From Sclerurus mexicanus (lineage: Eukaryota > Chordata > Aves > Passeriformes > Furnariidae): a stretch of 64,000 bases of DNA. Every line of letters begins with the position of its first letter. Position 1 is the stretch's first letter. This document shows, piece after piece, positions 50,349 to 62,600 of this stretch. A model generated the notes under the pieces. It did not search any database. It was not told the origin of the DNA and saw only the letters and a list, made by a program, of their open reading frames with translations. The translations under genes were made by a program, and so were the position numbers. Where the stretch lies: contig VWZF01003203.1 of NCBI GenBank assembly GCA_013396755.1, positions 528,473 through 592,472 on the forward strand, in the 5' to 3' direction.

Positions 50349-53300
50349 CCTGGTTTTTTCTGCATGCTACGAGATAGAAGGAAAGACATGGAAAATATAT
50401 CTAAAGTGTCCATTTACTGTAATTACATTTCAAAATACATTTCTGGCTGAGTTATAGACTTTCATCAGTGGTATCTACTACAATTAAAGCTGCCCCATAG
50501 ATAAATTATTTAGTTTAGGTGAATAAATTATGCTTTATTAGTTGTAGATCAAGGGCTATGACCAACTCATTGTACACTGTGATTCTTGCAGGCATTAAAA
50601 AAACTGTTGCTCTAGGAGATCTCCTGAATAGGTTTCCTGTTCTTCTGTTTTAACTTTGTAGTTTGAAAGTCTCTTTTAGAGCAAAGAGCACAATGCATAG
50701 TCTGTTATCAAATGCAAAATATGACCATGTGTGAATGAGCAAATAAAGTGAGAAATGTTTGTGGTATGATTGCAGTATTTGCCATTCTTTTTTGTACTGC
50801 CAGAGATAACAAGTGGGAATAACTGATTTTTGTTTTAGCTTTTGCTGTGAAAAACTGGGGAGCAAATTGCTTGAGGTTGAATGAAGCAGTTTATTATTCT
50901 GCTTTGCAGAAGAATATACATCTCTCTATTTTCAAGTGATCTTTTGTTTCTTTTTTGATTATCACATTGAGGTCAATTTGTTTTCCTTTTCCTGAGGAAA
51001 TGGGAACAGCATCCATTTGTGACTGGTTTTGGTGAATAAACTATTCATGTGCAGAATTTTTTGCTGCTCTGTGGTTAGGTATCACTGTTCAGGTTCTCTG
51101 TTGCTAGCCTGAACTGTATGCTACATCTTTCACAACAAAAGTGCTGAATTATTTTGAAAGATCAGAAGCACTTGGTTTGGAAAGAAATGTGAGCTGAACC
51201 AGAGGCAGGGCTCCCACAGGGGTCTCCTGGGTTCTGGAGGGCGGGATACATAAAGGAAGACCCAGCGTGGCTCCATGGGAGTACAGTGTGAGGAAGGAGA
51301 ACCTGGTGCAACTAAGAAGTGCTGGTTCTTGAAGGCTACCACTTTTTAATTTGTTTGAATGTGAGTGACCTCAGAAATAACGCAAAATTAATTTTTGATG
51401 AGACACCAGACCTGTGTACAGGAAAAAAATCACTTATAGAAGTATTACATAGAAGCAATCTGATCCATTTTTCAATATGAGACTAGCAAATTTATACTGT
51501 TCTTACATTAATTAATACGAGATTCAGAGTGTATTGCAATTCTTTCTAAAAATACCTAAGTGAAACTTTCAGAATCAAGAATTAAGATTTTTTTTTTTGC
51601 CAGGTATTTTATAAAACCACTTTAATAGGCAGATTTCAGCGTAAAAACCAGGACTACTGAAACGAATTCATTAATGTTATTGTGAAACTTGGGTACACAG
51701 TTGTTGGGAATTAGGTTTGTTAAACATGTACTTTTTACTATTTTCTGCCAAAGTGCAACCTTGATCAGCTAATCTTTAGTCACGGTGAGAGCCACTTTAC
51801 TGCAGATGAACGGGGACTCACGTCAAGCTGGTCTTTTCTGTAATGTTAACCAGGTCGGCTATGCTCTCATGGGTCGCTCCGCTCTACAGCGTGCTTTGCT
51901 TGTAGCACTGCCACAAGAAACATGCAGAAAATCCGGCAACGACTTTGCCATCTAACTCTTTTACAAACCTTTCAATTACTTACTTCATTTTTTTTCTCTG
52001 CTTCAGTACAACTGAAAGCCATTAGCAAAATACTTTCAAGGTACTTAGCTGCCATATAGTGCATTCAGGGTTAAGCTTTTGAAACAAACATTAAAGCCAG
52101 CTTTCTGATCACTTACCTTATTCCCACGTTGGGCATACGTTATTTTGCAAGATACACATCAGTGGAAAAGCTGGGTCAGCAGCAGTGATGGAAATGTTGG
52201 ATTTGATCTTGGACACATGAGCAGACCAGCAAGGATCCTGACAATGATTGTATTGTAATCATATTAGAGACTGTTTTGGTACTCTAGGCCTGCAGTTAAT
52301 CAGAGCAGTTGCATGTAACTCCTTCAAAAAGAGGAATTTTTAGGCTTCAAAGCTGCTAGTGTTACAATGAAGAAAGACTAGAGGTGATCTCTTCCTTTGC
52401 GTCTTTAAAAAACCCATCAAGTTTTCTATCAGTTCAGGCTATCAAGAGCTAGTCTAGTGCACTCAGCTGTGCCCAAGGAACTATACAGATTTCTCAGCTG
52501 TCCTCAGAACTGATTACAGACATAAAGCTCTATAAAAAGTAAAATTAAAATTGGAGTTACATATTTAAAATACGTTGAGTTCACACTTTCAAATTATTAA
52601 GAATATATCCTCTCATTAATAGTTAAAACTTTAGTATGTCCATGCAGGAGCTCAATAATCTGTTCTTTGTGTCACTAAACCTGAATCCAAGCTCTTCCTT
52701 TTAACAGTGAACCAAATGATATCACATAAAGTCATCCATAAAGTCATGTTTCCTAGTATAAACAATTAAATCGGCACAATGAAACAGTGCAAATTTTTTC
52801 CTACATAAAAATCATCATGCCTTACAAATCTTTCAGAGGAGAAAAAACATTTTTTTGGCAGGGATCAAACATGTTAATTAGCATTAAACATTTGTACTGA
52901 AATACTAGTACTTAAATACCCAAAAAGGTATTAAGGTAGCTTGGTTGAATAAAATGTATTAGCAGTTAACATAATAAAACATGTTAAAATGTTGAAGACT
53001 TTCTGGTTATTCCTCTGTGTGCTAGGAAGTAGGATTAGGGCACATTTAGGGGTGACATGAATGCTCTCTTGTCTGGGTGGACATCCTGATCCTTGGTGGA
53101 CCTGGATGCCTTTTTCTTTGAAAGGAATTCCAGAAAAGGGATTGTTTTTCATGCACATGGATCTTCCAAGTACTCAGCTGAAAACCTTCCTGTTGAATTC
53201 CTGCATTGCTCTCGACAAAATTGGTTCTGAACTGGGTTAGTCAAAATACTAAAATATGAATGTGCAAGCTCCCAGCGAATAATTACTTATTCTGTACTTC

Positions 53301-53496
53301 TGGAGAGCAAAAATATCTGTCTGTCTAGAGTTCCTCGATCATCTTCATATTTCCCGTATTGGCAAGGTTTCTTATTACTTGGGGTTTGGGGTTTTTAATT
53401 TGCCTTGCACGAAATTTCTGTTCCAATTGAAAATGTCATTAGAAGTAACAAATGTTTCTTTGTTTTTTTTGTTGTTTTTTTTTTCATCCCATACAG
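50349..53496. other. Intronic sequence up to the 163-bp PIEZO2 exon
   Basis: AT-rich, with one CpG-preserving patch at 51783-51941. The T-rich tract 53450-53485 is the polypyrimidine tract of the following exon. No other exon seen. Confidence 0.6.
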
Positions 53497-53659
53497 TGTG
53501 AAAGGAGCAGATGCTGGGAACGTGATCAGACTATTTGTACCAGATATTGGGATGTTCATTGCTAGTCTGACAATATGGCTCATCTGCCGCAACATGTTTC
53601 AGAAGCCAGTATCCGAGGATGCAGCACAGTGCAACATGCAGTTTGAAAATGAGGAAATG
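53497..53659 (+). CDS. PIEZO2: PIEZO2 internal exon (163 bp), first-repeat TM4 segment
   Basis: Next coding exon of Piezo2. Base T at 53497 completes the serine codon left open by the 43-bp exon (AG+T). The peptide then runs VKGADAGN, a hydrophobic stretch VIRLFVPDIGMFIASLTIW, LICRNMFQKPV, and a polar end ENEEM. The hydrophobic stretch corresponds to the fourth helix of the outermost four-helix repeat of the Piezo blade, and the acidic tail leads into a cytoplasmic region. From memory it is very close to mammalian PIEZO2 (GADAGN, FVPDIGMFIASLTIW, CRN..QKPV, FENEE). The acceptor is excellent: a long T tract, then catcccatacag. The donor is ATG|gtatca, which fits the expected end of the exon but has a weak +4/+5 (T, C). 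Unspliced, the frame continues 11 codons to a TAG at 53693-53695. ORF sequence upstream of 53497 is intron. The following exon (AEGEK-type, acidic) was not found downstream. Confidence 0.95.
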
Positions 53660-56600
53660 GTATCAAATACACATTTCTATCTGTATGACTTTTAGTGAGC
53701 TTTGGCATTTCTGTCTGAGATGTGTTCTGAAATGGTTTCATGAGGACTCGGTGTGTTAAAAAGCAAACTTACTTCCAGGAAACTAAATGATTTGTTTTAA
53801 AGTGGAAAAGCTGAATTTATTAGCTTGAGGAAACAAAGCAGAGTATGAAAAGTGGTAGGTATGTTACAGGATTTTTCAGATCATTTTGAGTTAAGAAACG
53901 ATCATGACAGTTGACCACAGGTTGTTCTTCACCAGAGCTGCTGGTTAAGTCTGACAAGGTTGTTCTGCTACATATAGAGCTCAGTTTCTTAGCATCCTTA
54001 TTTCCAAATGTTTTATCCAAGAATAACAGCGGCATCTGAGTGATTATCAGAAATTACTCTTAAGAGAAGAAAGACTGTCTATTAAGTTCATGGAAGGAGT
54101 TACCTAAAACTGTGGTCGTACTGAGTGAGCTTGAGGATGATTTGGGGAATGACTTAACTGGAAGTGTTGATGTGTGTGCTGTGTATTTTACTAGTGGGAA
54201 GAATAGCAGAGGTACTGAATGCAGAAAAATCCACAGGAAGAGGAAAACAATTTTATAATATAAAAAGCCACAGTGGGAATTCAGCCCAGGGTGCAGAGAA
54301 ATTCTTGCTACTAATCTTAACATGTTTTTTATCAGACTGTCTAGTGCGCCTTGGGTCTCATTTTCTGTCTTCTTTTACATATGGGTGGAATGTTTTTTTC
54401 TTCACTCTCAAAACTCTGGTTTTAGGGGAGACAATTTCAACTTGCTCATTTCAAATAGAAGTGGAACTTTGAAGTGGGTAAAATATTTAGGGGGGATCAG
54501 TTGCCCGTTTTGGTGCCAGTGTATAGAGTAAAAAGAGGCCTCTCTGCGTGTTGCCATGTTGTCTGGATTGTGGCAGTGCCAGAAGCTGGTCAGGTTTCTA
54601 GTACATGAGAGATCGGTATCAGGACTGTGCTTTATACTCAGTTGCAGTTGGATTTCTTATGGGCTGTCCTGGCAGCTGAAGATTGCCTGGAGGCTGCAGC
54701 TTTTTAACTACACATTGGAGGACATGTAGGTTTGGTCTGATGAGCGAATGCAAGGTTTTGTTTCTCCTGGAACCTGGTTTTATCAGCTTTAAATCTGCTT
54801 TATCGTTGGAGCTGTGCAAAATGGATTTAGCAGCAGGCCAGAACCTTGGGCTATACCCAGAAGTGGAGATGTCTGAAGTATTAAGAAGTGTGGCTTATTA
54901 GCATGGTTTGTGTTCAACCCTCTTAAAAGAGTTTCATTTTACCAAAGTGGGCTCTAACACATTTCTTTGAAGCCCTTGATCTCCTGAAAGGAAAGCATGC
55001 ACATGTATAAAACAAGAGTAATCTGATGGCAGAAATTCAGAAGAAAAATAGAAGGCCATGCTTAGGTTCCTCTGAACCTAGATGATGACGTTTAGATATT
55101 CGCTTTTAATTTGGTTCAGAGGTGAGCCTGAGCCTGGAGTCTGGGTTAAGGGAGCTCAGTCTCCTGGAGAGGATGGGTGCTGGCTTCCAGGCAAGGTTCA
55201 GTAGTCATTTCACTTGAGTGCAAGGAAAAAACTGAGCTAAGAAACACTAATCAAATAGCACAGAGTGTGGCTTTATATTGGGCTAACGACCTCAAGGCAA
55301 TCTACTAATGCAACTAAACAGTCAAGATTATTCCATAAAGGAAGAGTGGGGGGGGGAGAAGAAAACTCTGACTGCAAAGAAATATTAATACTGGGCAAAT
55401 AGAAATATGCATAAATATATATTTTACTTCTTTGCATCAAACCCCAGTGAATATTATTTATGTTCTGCAAACTGTATGTATTACAGACTCTTTAGTGAAC
55501 ACAGCAGCTGTGTTTAGATTTGGTGACACCCAAAACTCTAACACAGGCATTTTTTTAAAAAAGGGATAATATTTTCTGTTATGTGAGGTGATCCCAAATG
55601 CTTTAAGGAATTCTGATCTTCACAGCTGAAATGATGATTCTGCATCAGAATAACCTGCTTGTTTTTTAAAGATTGAGTGAAATGGAGAGTGGAAAATTAA
55701 ATACCTACTAAACACGTTTTTCCAAACTTCAGTTTTCTCTTTCTAGGTGTCTACACAGAACATCCTGGAATCATTTCTGCTATTTAGGAGGAGGTGGCAG
55801 AAGCAGCTGAATCTTCTAAGAATATGTATTTGGCAGGACTGACTGTAAGGAACTTAATGCATATGCAGAGCATGCAGCTGAGTCTCTGCATTTGGGAGAA
55901 TATTGGCATGGTCTAAAATGAGTCCAAACTGTGTAGGTTTCACATAATTTTCAATTCTTCCTTGGTACCGTACACTGGGAAAGGGAAGACTAAGTGACCA
56001 GTTCTTTGAATTCTGCATTAGCCAACTGATGCCTGTGGCTGTGTGTTATTGCATCTCATTACCCAATGCTGTAACTCCATTGAATTAGAAAACACAAAAT
56101 GACTTGCAGCAACAATTGTCCTCCAAAGAGACATTTCAGGGAAAATAGTGAGCTTAGTGTGCCCCTCCAAGCGAAATAGTCCTGGGTTTGTTAGAACAGC
56201 CCCATAGCCAATTGTAGAGTTCAAGAGCTTTTGCTGAGAGTCCCTGCCATCAGTCACCAGATATTTGTGAAACGAGATTTTGTTAAGAATGCATCAGCTG
56301 ATTTCTACAGGCTTAGCAGAACCATAAGAGAGGTAATTTTTCAAGTTGCTAGATGCCTAGCCACAGATGGTTCTATAAATCAAGAAATTAGGACTATGAA
56401 TTCCAGGCAAAAGCAGTGTGTCTTTCAGCTTTACCTTTTTGCATTAAATTATTTACATTGAATGATTCTCAGACCTCTTTGCTTTAGGGGAGAGTGAAAT
56501 ACTATCAAAATAGGCTTAATTAGCAAAGAAAGGTTAATCTATTGCTCCTTCCAAAATTTCTGTATAGGAACACCTGTTAAATCATTGGTTTAGTACTGCT

Positions 56601-59600
56601 AAAATTGACCTTTTCAAAGATCTGTGTGAGCCCTTCACATTTCAGGTGATATATGGGCATACTGTAAAAATGTCTGGAGTTGAGTAGCAGTTTGTGATAC
56701 TCAGTTATGTGCTGTATTTCGGCATGGCAGTAATCTCCAGAAACCAGCCATAGAGTGCGATTGCCCCTGAATTGAGATGCAATTCAAAACAAGAAAAAGT
56801 ATCAGAATCCAAATTAAGGACAACAAGGATTTATTGAAAAATGGATGTCTTTCTTCATTACACTGCATCCAACTTTAAGGGAAACAGAAGTCCATCACAA
56901 AAGTGTGTTCTACAGAACAGAACTGGGAGGAGGAGGCTTTGAGGCAGTGAGACTCTCAATTATTTTGTAAGTAACGCTATCCCAGGAATAAGCAAAGAGT
57001 GTGGTTTTAATTAACAGTGAGTCATGAAGTAGGAAGGTCTGCCAGATACCAGGCTGCAGTCCAACTCATTACCACCCCTAAATGGTTGCACACTTGGAGC
57101 AAACGTGTCTGCAGGCCCTTTTTATTAGAGCTCAGAAAATTTAAAGCAGGTGAATTCAGCTGGATACAGGCCCGGATTGGAAATGCCGAAAAGCAAAATG
57201 CCAGTCACAAGGTGTAAAAGGTGGAAGAAAATAAGAAAGAACAGTTAGCTCACAGCTGCAGCTGAAAGTACGACATTTTTGATTTGGTGCAGATGGTGGT
57301 TTATGTGCCAAAATGCAGATACAGTATATACAGTCTGATAGGTATTAGAAAGGAAGTAGCTTTTTCTTGAGACTGTGGATGAATTGCCCAGTGTTTTAAG
57401 TACCAGTGGCAGGGAGGAAAGTCATTCTTCAATTGCACAAATTAAACTTTAGAAGAGGTGTTGATCTTAATTGAAAAAAAAAACAGTTGTAGTCTCCTCC
57501 CATGGCTTTTGCTGCCTTGCCCATTCAAGCTTGTTTTTCATCCATGATCTCCTACAAAGCAAATAGGACCACTGGGTCTCTATTTTGTCCCATAATCTGA
57601 GGCAAGCTTGGTTCCAGAGTCTCCACCCCATTTCTTTTCTGCAGAAGGCAGAGATTTGTTTGGGATCTCAATAGGGAAAAAAAGGAAAAGAGGAAATTGC
57701 TTTAAAATTAACTAGTTTGAGAAGACCATGAGGAGAGCTTGGCCTGGAGTCAAGGTACTGGACTGGAATCAGGGGGACCAGCATGGCTCTCGCTTCGGCC
57801 ACAAACTTGGTTTGTGTCCTCAAGTCTATTACTTCATCTGTCTCTCTGCGTCTGTGTCCCTTGGCACATGGAAGCAGTAAAAATGCTCGTTTTCCTATCT
57901 TTGTCTTTCTAAACAGTGACAGGGCTATTTGTCCTACGCCTACACTGGGCACGTAGTACATTGAGAGCTCTCATTTGGTCCAGGTCTCCAAGTGTAACTG
58001 CAATACATACAGGACAAGACAGGCTCTGAGAACTGCACACATCCCGTGCCTTGTCCAAGGACATTCTAGCCTAGAAATTGCCCATTTAGACCAGTATCCT
58101 TATCTTCAAAGTAGCTGGTACCTGCTTAATAAGGACAGTAAGAGAATACCCTTTTTCCCAATCTCCAACATTAAAATTTATGCTGGTCTCTCCTAGTGTG
58201 AGAATGACTTTAATCCTAAAACATGTGGTCTCAAATCCCTTCCAAAAAAAGTTGTTTACAATTATAGCTATTCTGGATAATCTTGTTAAACATATAATTA
58301 CCCAGACCCTTTTAAAAGCTCATTAATTTCTTGGCTTCAGTGGTATCATGAAGCAAGGACTTCTACGATTTAATAAGTGCTCTCTGATTTTATTTTTAAT
58401 TTAACACTCTTTAATTTTATGGAAGGTCCCTTGTATTACATGTTATAAAACAGAGTGAGATGGTATAAGGGAAGTCAAATGTATTTATTATCTTCCATAT
58501 TTGTCCTTGTAAAGGTAAGCAATCTCTGTTCTTTCTTTTTTTTTTCAATTTCTTCTGTCGTTTTAGTTACTTTATAGTTCTGCAACATTCTTTTGAGCTA
58601 CAGGGATCACAGTTTCTTGGCATTTCAGGGAAGGTCGTCTCTTAATTTAAATGATAATATTATGACATTTGTTATGAGGTTCAGAGATTTTGGGGTTGAA
58701 CAATTCTATTAGTGTATTACCTGTTTGGATATCCTATATAATATGGACAATTGGTTCAGCTTAGAGTGCAGCACTGAGAAAAGTCTGATGTCCCAGTCTT
58801 TGCAGTTGCTAGCACCTTGCCATTTTTCTTTCTTCATATTCGGAGATTTCCTTTGATCAGTCTACAGTGATGCCCATGACCCTGTCTACACAACCATCCG
58901 ATTTTTCTTAAAGCCTGTGATGGTATATTTCTACTAAGATGAATTATTGGTTTGTGTTTATCTTAATTTGATTTTAGCCGTATCAAATATTCACCTGACC
59001 TGATTAGCTCTCATTGATATGGGAACCTTTAATCCTGATTTCTCTAAATATTGTGTTCTCATATACAACTTTTTCTCGTTCAATATTTGCTTCTCTTCAG
59101 AGACAGAAAAATATGGATATTGTAGGAAATATTGTGGAGAAAGAACTTCTTGGGATTGGAACTTTTTGGCTTCTTTGAGATTCCTGATGACACCTCTTTT
59201 ATTTCTTTTTTTTCTTTTTGTTGTCATCTATATTTAGCACAGCATTGGCTTACCTTTTTTAATTGGTCATAAATGTTTCTTTGGTTCTGACCTCTGGAGA
59301 AAAGGTCCAAACCCACTTGGTCTTAGTGTGCTTTGAACATGGTGTAAGTAGTGTTTAATACCTTATTTCTCTGGTTTAAAAAGAGTAGATGAGGCTCCCT
59401 TATCTCTTTGCTCGTGATGTTTGTAGTGCTGAAGTTTGCCAGACCTTACACAGCTGCCTCCCTCGGTAATAATTCTCATGCATCTCATCTTAACAAGGGT
59501 CAAAAGTTTAGAAGGTACATTAGCTTCTTGGTTTGATGCACATGTCTTTGGATAAGTCTTAACAGAAATACGTAATTATACTACAGCAGGCTACAGCTAC

Positions 59601-62600
59601 ATAATATTACGTAGTGCATTGCATTATGTATCACCAAATGCTGTTAGCCTGTTGGACGTGAAACTTCAATGTGCACGAAACTTCAATGTGCACCTGTCTT
59701 GTTTCGGTTAGAAACATGACATGATGCAATTCTTCTTGCGGCAACTCTTCACTGTGGTTACTAACAGTTCTTCATTCCAAATTTTGACGTGCGGAGTTGT
59801 TAACCAGGAGCTGAAAATCCTGGAATACTAGTGCCTTTGAACAGCCTAACTGATGAATAACAAGTACAAGAAGGAATCTCCTGGCTCACGGAATTGTCTG
59901 CTGCTATTGCAGGCATCTGTATCACACAATTCCCTCTGGAAGGTAGGAAGCAGCATCTTGAAAACAGGACAGTTTTTCTTCATCCCATTGCTCCTGAAAT
60001 GACCCTGTTCTGTAATTTTGCTTTTCTGGTGGTTAGAAAACATCTAACTTAGATTGTGCATGTATTCATAGCTGCATTATAGCCCTTTTAGTTCTTCTGC
60101 TCTTTTGTTTCAATACACTGTTTCCTTCTCTAGCATTTATTTCTCTGAGAGTTTGGGAGAAAAAACCCAAGCATCTTTTTTAAAAGTTTGTTCTGCAAGA
60201 CAAAAGAAGACAAGTAATTTTGAATCCTCTTGTAGATTAGAAGTCCCATTCTCCTGTTCATCCCAGTAATCTGAGGTTCTTCAGGGTGGTACTGGAGAAG
60301 TACCCGAGCCACTTCAGTATGAGCTGAGGCAATACTGAAAATGACTGTAGCACCACAGTTGGACTGTGTATCAATCTTCTTAGCAAGATGCATGATGGTA
60401 CAACGTGTGTATTCCTTGGGCCAGGAAGTACTCCATACGGGTTCTGTGTGCCTTCATATACCTGCACTAGCTTATTTAGAGTTTGTATTGAATTGTGCCC
60501 TGTAGTCATAACCCAAATCTTCCTATTCCCTTTTCATTTAAAAAAAAACATGTTTAATCATCTCAGGCCAAACTACCAAACTCTGCCTGTGAGTGCCCTC
60601 TCTCTTTTGCATTTGGCTTTTTGAAGTCAAGATGTGAAACTGTTTCCGTATTGACCAAGTGAGTCTTGTGCTGAAATCACTTGGTGTTTGTTTGCTCAGG
60701 TGCAACGGGTACATTGGGAAGTGAAATAATCTTTGGCCCTCTCAGTATAATATCTATTGTATAGAGGATTTAATGAGTTACCTTCCTGTTATCATGGTTC
60801 AGAACTGTGCTTGTCTTTATTAATTTATTTTTCATTTCCTCTGAATCTCTATGTGCTTCCGGTAAATAGGTGATCTGTTTTCAGTAATGAATGACTCTTT
60901 CCCACGGGAGATTTTACTGTGGAAGCGTATGTATGTCATTCATTACTATAAAACACTGCAAACACATTGAAAGTTACTTCTGATAGTACATTACTGACAA
61001 ATTTATCTAATACTATGGAGGCCTAAAGGCTTTAGCACAGTTAAGACGTATTAGTGATAAAAATTTTCATTAAGATCTATGTGACTTAATTTAGGATTTT
61101 TCTCTTCAGTGATTCAGTTGAGTAATATAAAGCATTAAAATAAACTGTTTAAATTCCAAAATGCCTCTAGCTCATTAATGTCACACCTACCAAAATGTTC
61201 ATTGCAGTCTCACACTTGATTAGTTCAGCTCATTTAGCAGGGTCTTTTCCCTGAAGTCACCCAGTCTTCTTTTTCTTTCCTGGCTTGCAGTCCACACCCT
61301 TCCCTCCCTGCACAACCCCATGTGTGTGTAGTGTGGTGTTACCCTCTGGACTTCTGTAGACCTGCCCAAGGTTCCTTTTGAGCACCCCACATGCCTCACA
61401 CAAGATGACCTTAAAGAGATACTCTTGCTAAGCAGCCCTATTTCTATAGGGGTCAAGTTGAATGACGTGGGAATTGCTTATGTGGAAATGCTTGAAACTA
61501 TTCTGTGGCAGGAAAAGCAGGGACATCTGCTTCTCACATGCTGATGCTTTCAGAACAGGAGTGCAGTTCTTCTACGCTTTCTTGCAAAATTGGAAATTCA
61601 ATAAATGATTGCCTTGACATGGTTTAGTATTGACTGTAGGTTAAAACTACAATCATTTATATCACATTAAGGGCTTGCAGTTGCTTTGATGGTAAAAGAA
61701 GTAGCAGTGAAAGTTCCAGCTTTTGTGCTTACAGTTGGGTCTGTCTAAAGAATATTGTGTTATTTTGATTATTTTTCCTATAAGAACATATGTGTGTGCT
61801 GCTTCTAAAGGCAATTAAGGTAATTAATTCCTCCTACTGCCGTAACTATCTCATATTTAAAGATAAAAGTTGGAGACCTTTTGTGGGGTTTTTTTGGGGT
61901 CGAAATGTTTTTTAGAGCAAACTTAAAAGTAGGAACTCAGTCACGTTGTGATAGGTTGAATACAGCAGCTTAGTTACTGTGGAGGCACTTGAACTAAAAC
62001 AACATGAGAGGAGAGAGGGGGTCTGTTTCTATTGCTCTGCTGGTGTATTTGAATCAAATACCTTATCTCAGATCATTCCTAAACCAAGCTGCTCATTACG
62101 TGGGTTTTTTGAAAGGAGGAGGAAGTCCAGAAAATTGGCCATAGTAATGGCTTGAACAGTCATATAAAAGATGTCTAATAAATTGTGTCTGTGCTGCGTT
62201 ATCACAGGTACAGAATAAAAATATAATCTCTGATTAGAGGTAAAGAAATAGGAAGTGGTATCTTAGTCAGAGAATCGTGGTTTCACAGTAGCAGTGTCAG
62301 CAGGGTGCTTTGTGTGCCTGGGGCGCATAAACTGTGGGGCCGCATGGAGACAATCCAGCCCACTTCAAAGAAATCCGTGTGGCCATCAGCAGCGGGGGTT
62401 AGACGTCTGTGCTGAAGTCTGGGATACTATGGCTAGAAAAGGTCTCGTGAAGATTAATTAACATTGCCAGACAGCCCATGAGGTTTGTGGTACAGCTTGC
62501 TTGCTCTCGCATCCTTGCACAGTGGGTGCGGCTGTCTTTTCTGCAAGCCAAACCATGCACCTTCAAGCTAATCTAGATCATGAAAGCGTATCTCTGGTAC

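Larger units (their letters stand above)
29458..53496 (+). other. PIEZO2: PIEZO2 intron between the two recognised exons
   Basis: Intron of about 24.0 kb as assembled (about 23.3 kb if the 743-bp duplicated segment plus N is artefactual). It starts gtaagc and ends atacag, so it is a GT-AG intron interrupting a serine codon after its second base. It contains CR1 pieces at 30.9, 32.6, 37.1-39.3 and 44.3 kb, an unresolved G-rich gap at 50.3 kb and a CpG-preserving patch at 51.8 kb. No other exon was recognised in it on either strand. Confidence 0.9.
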
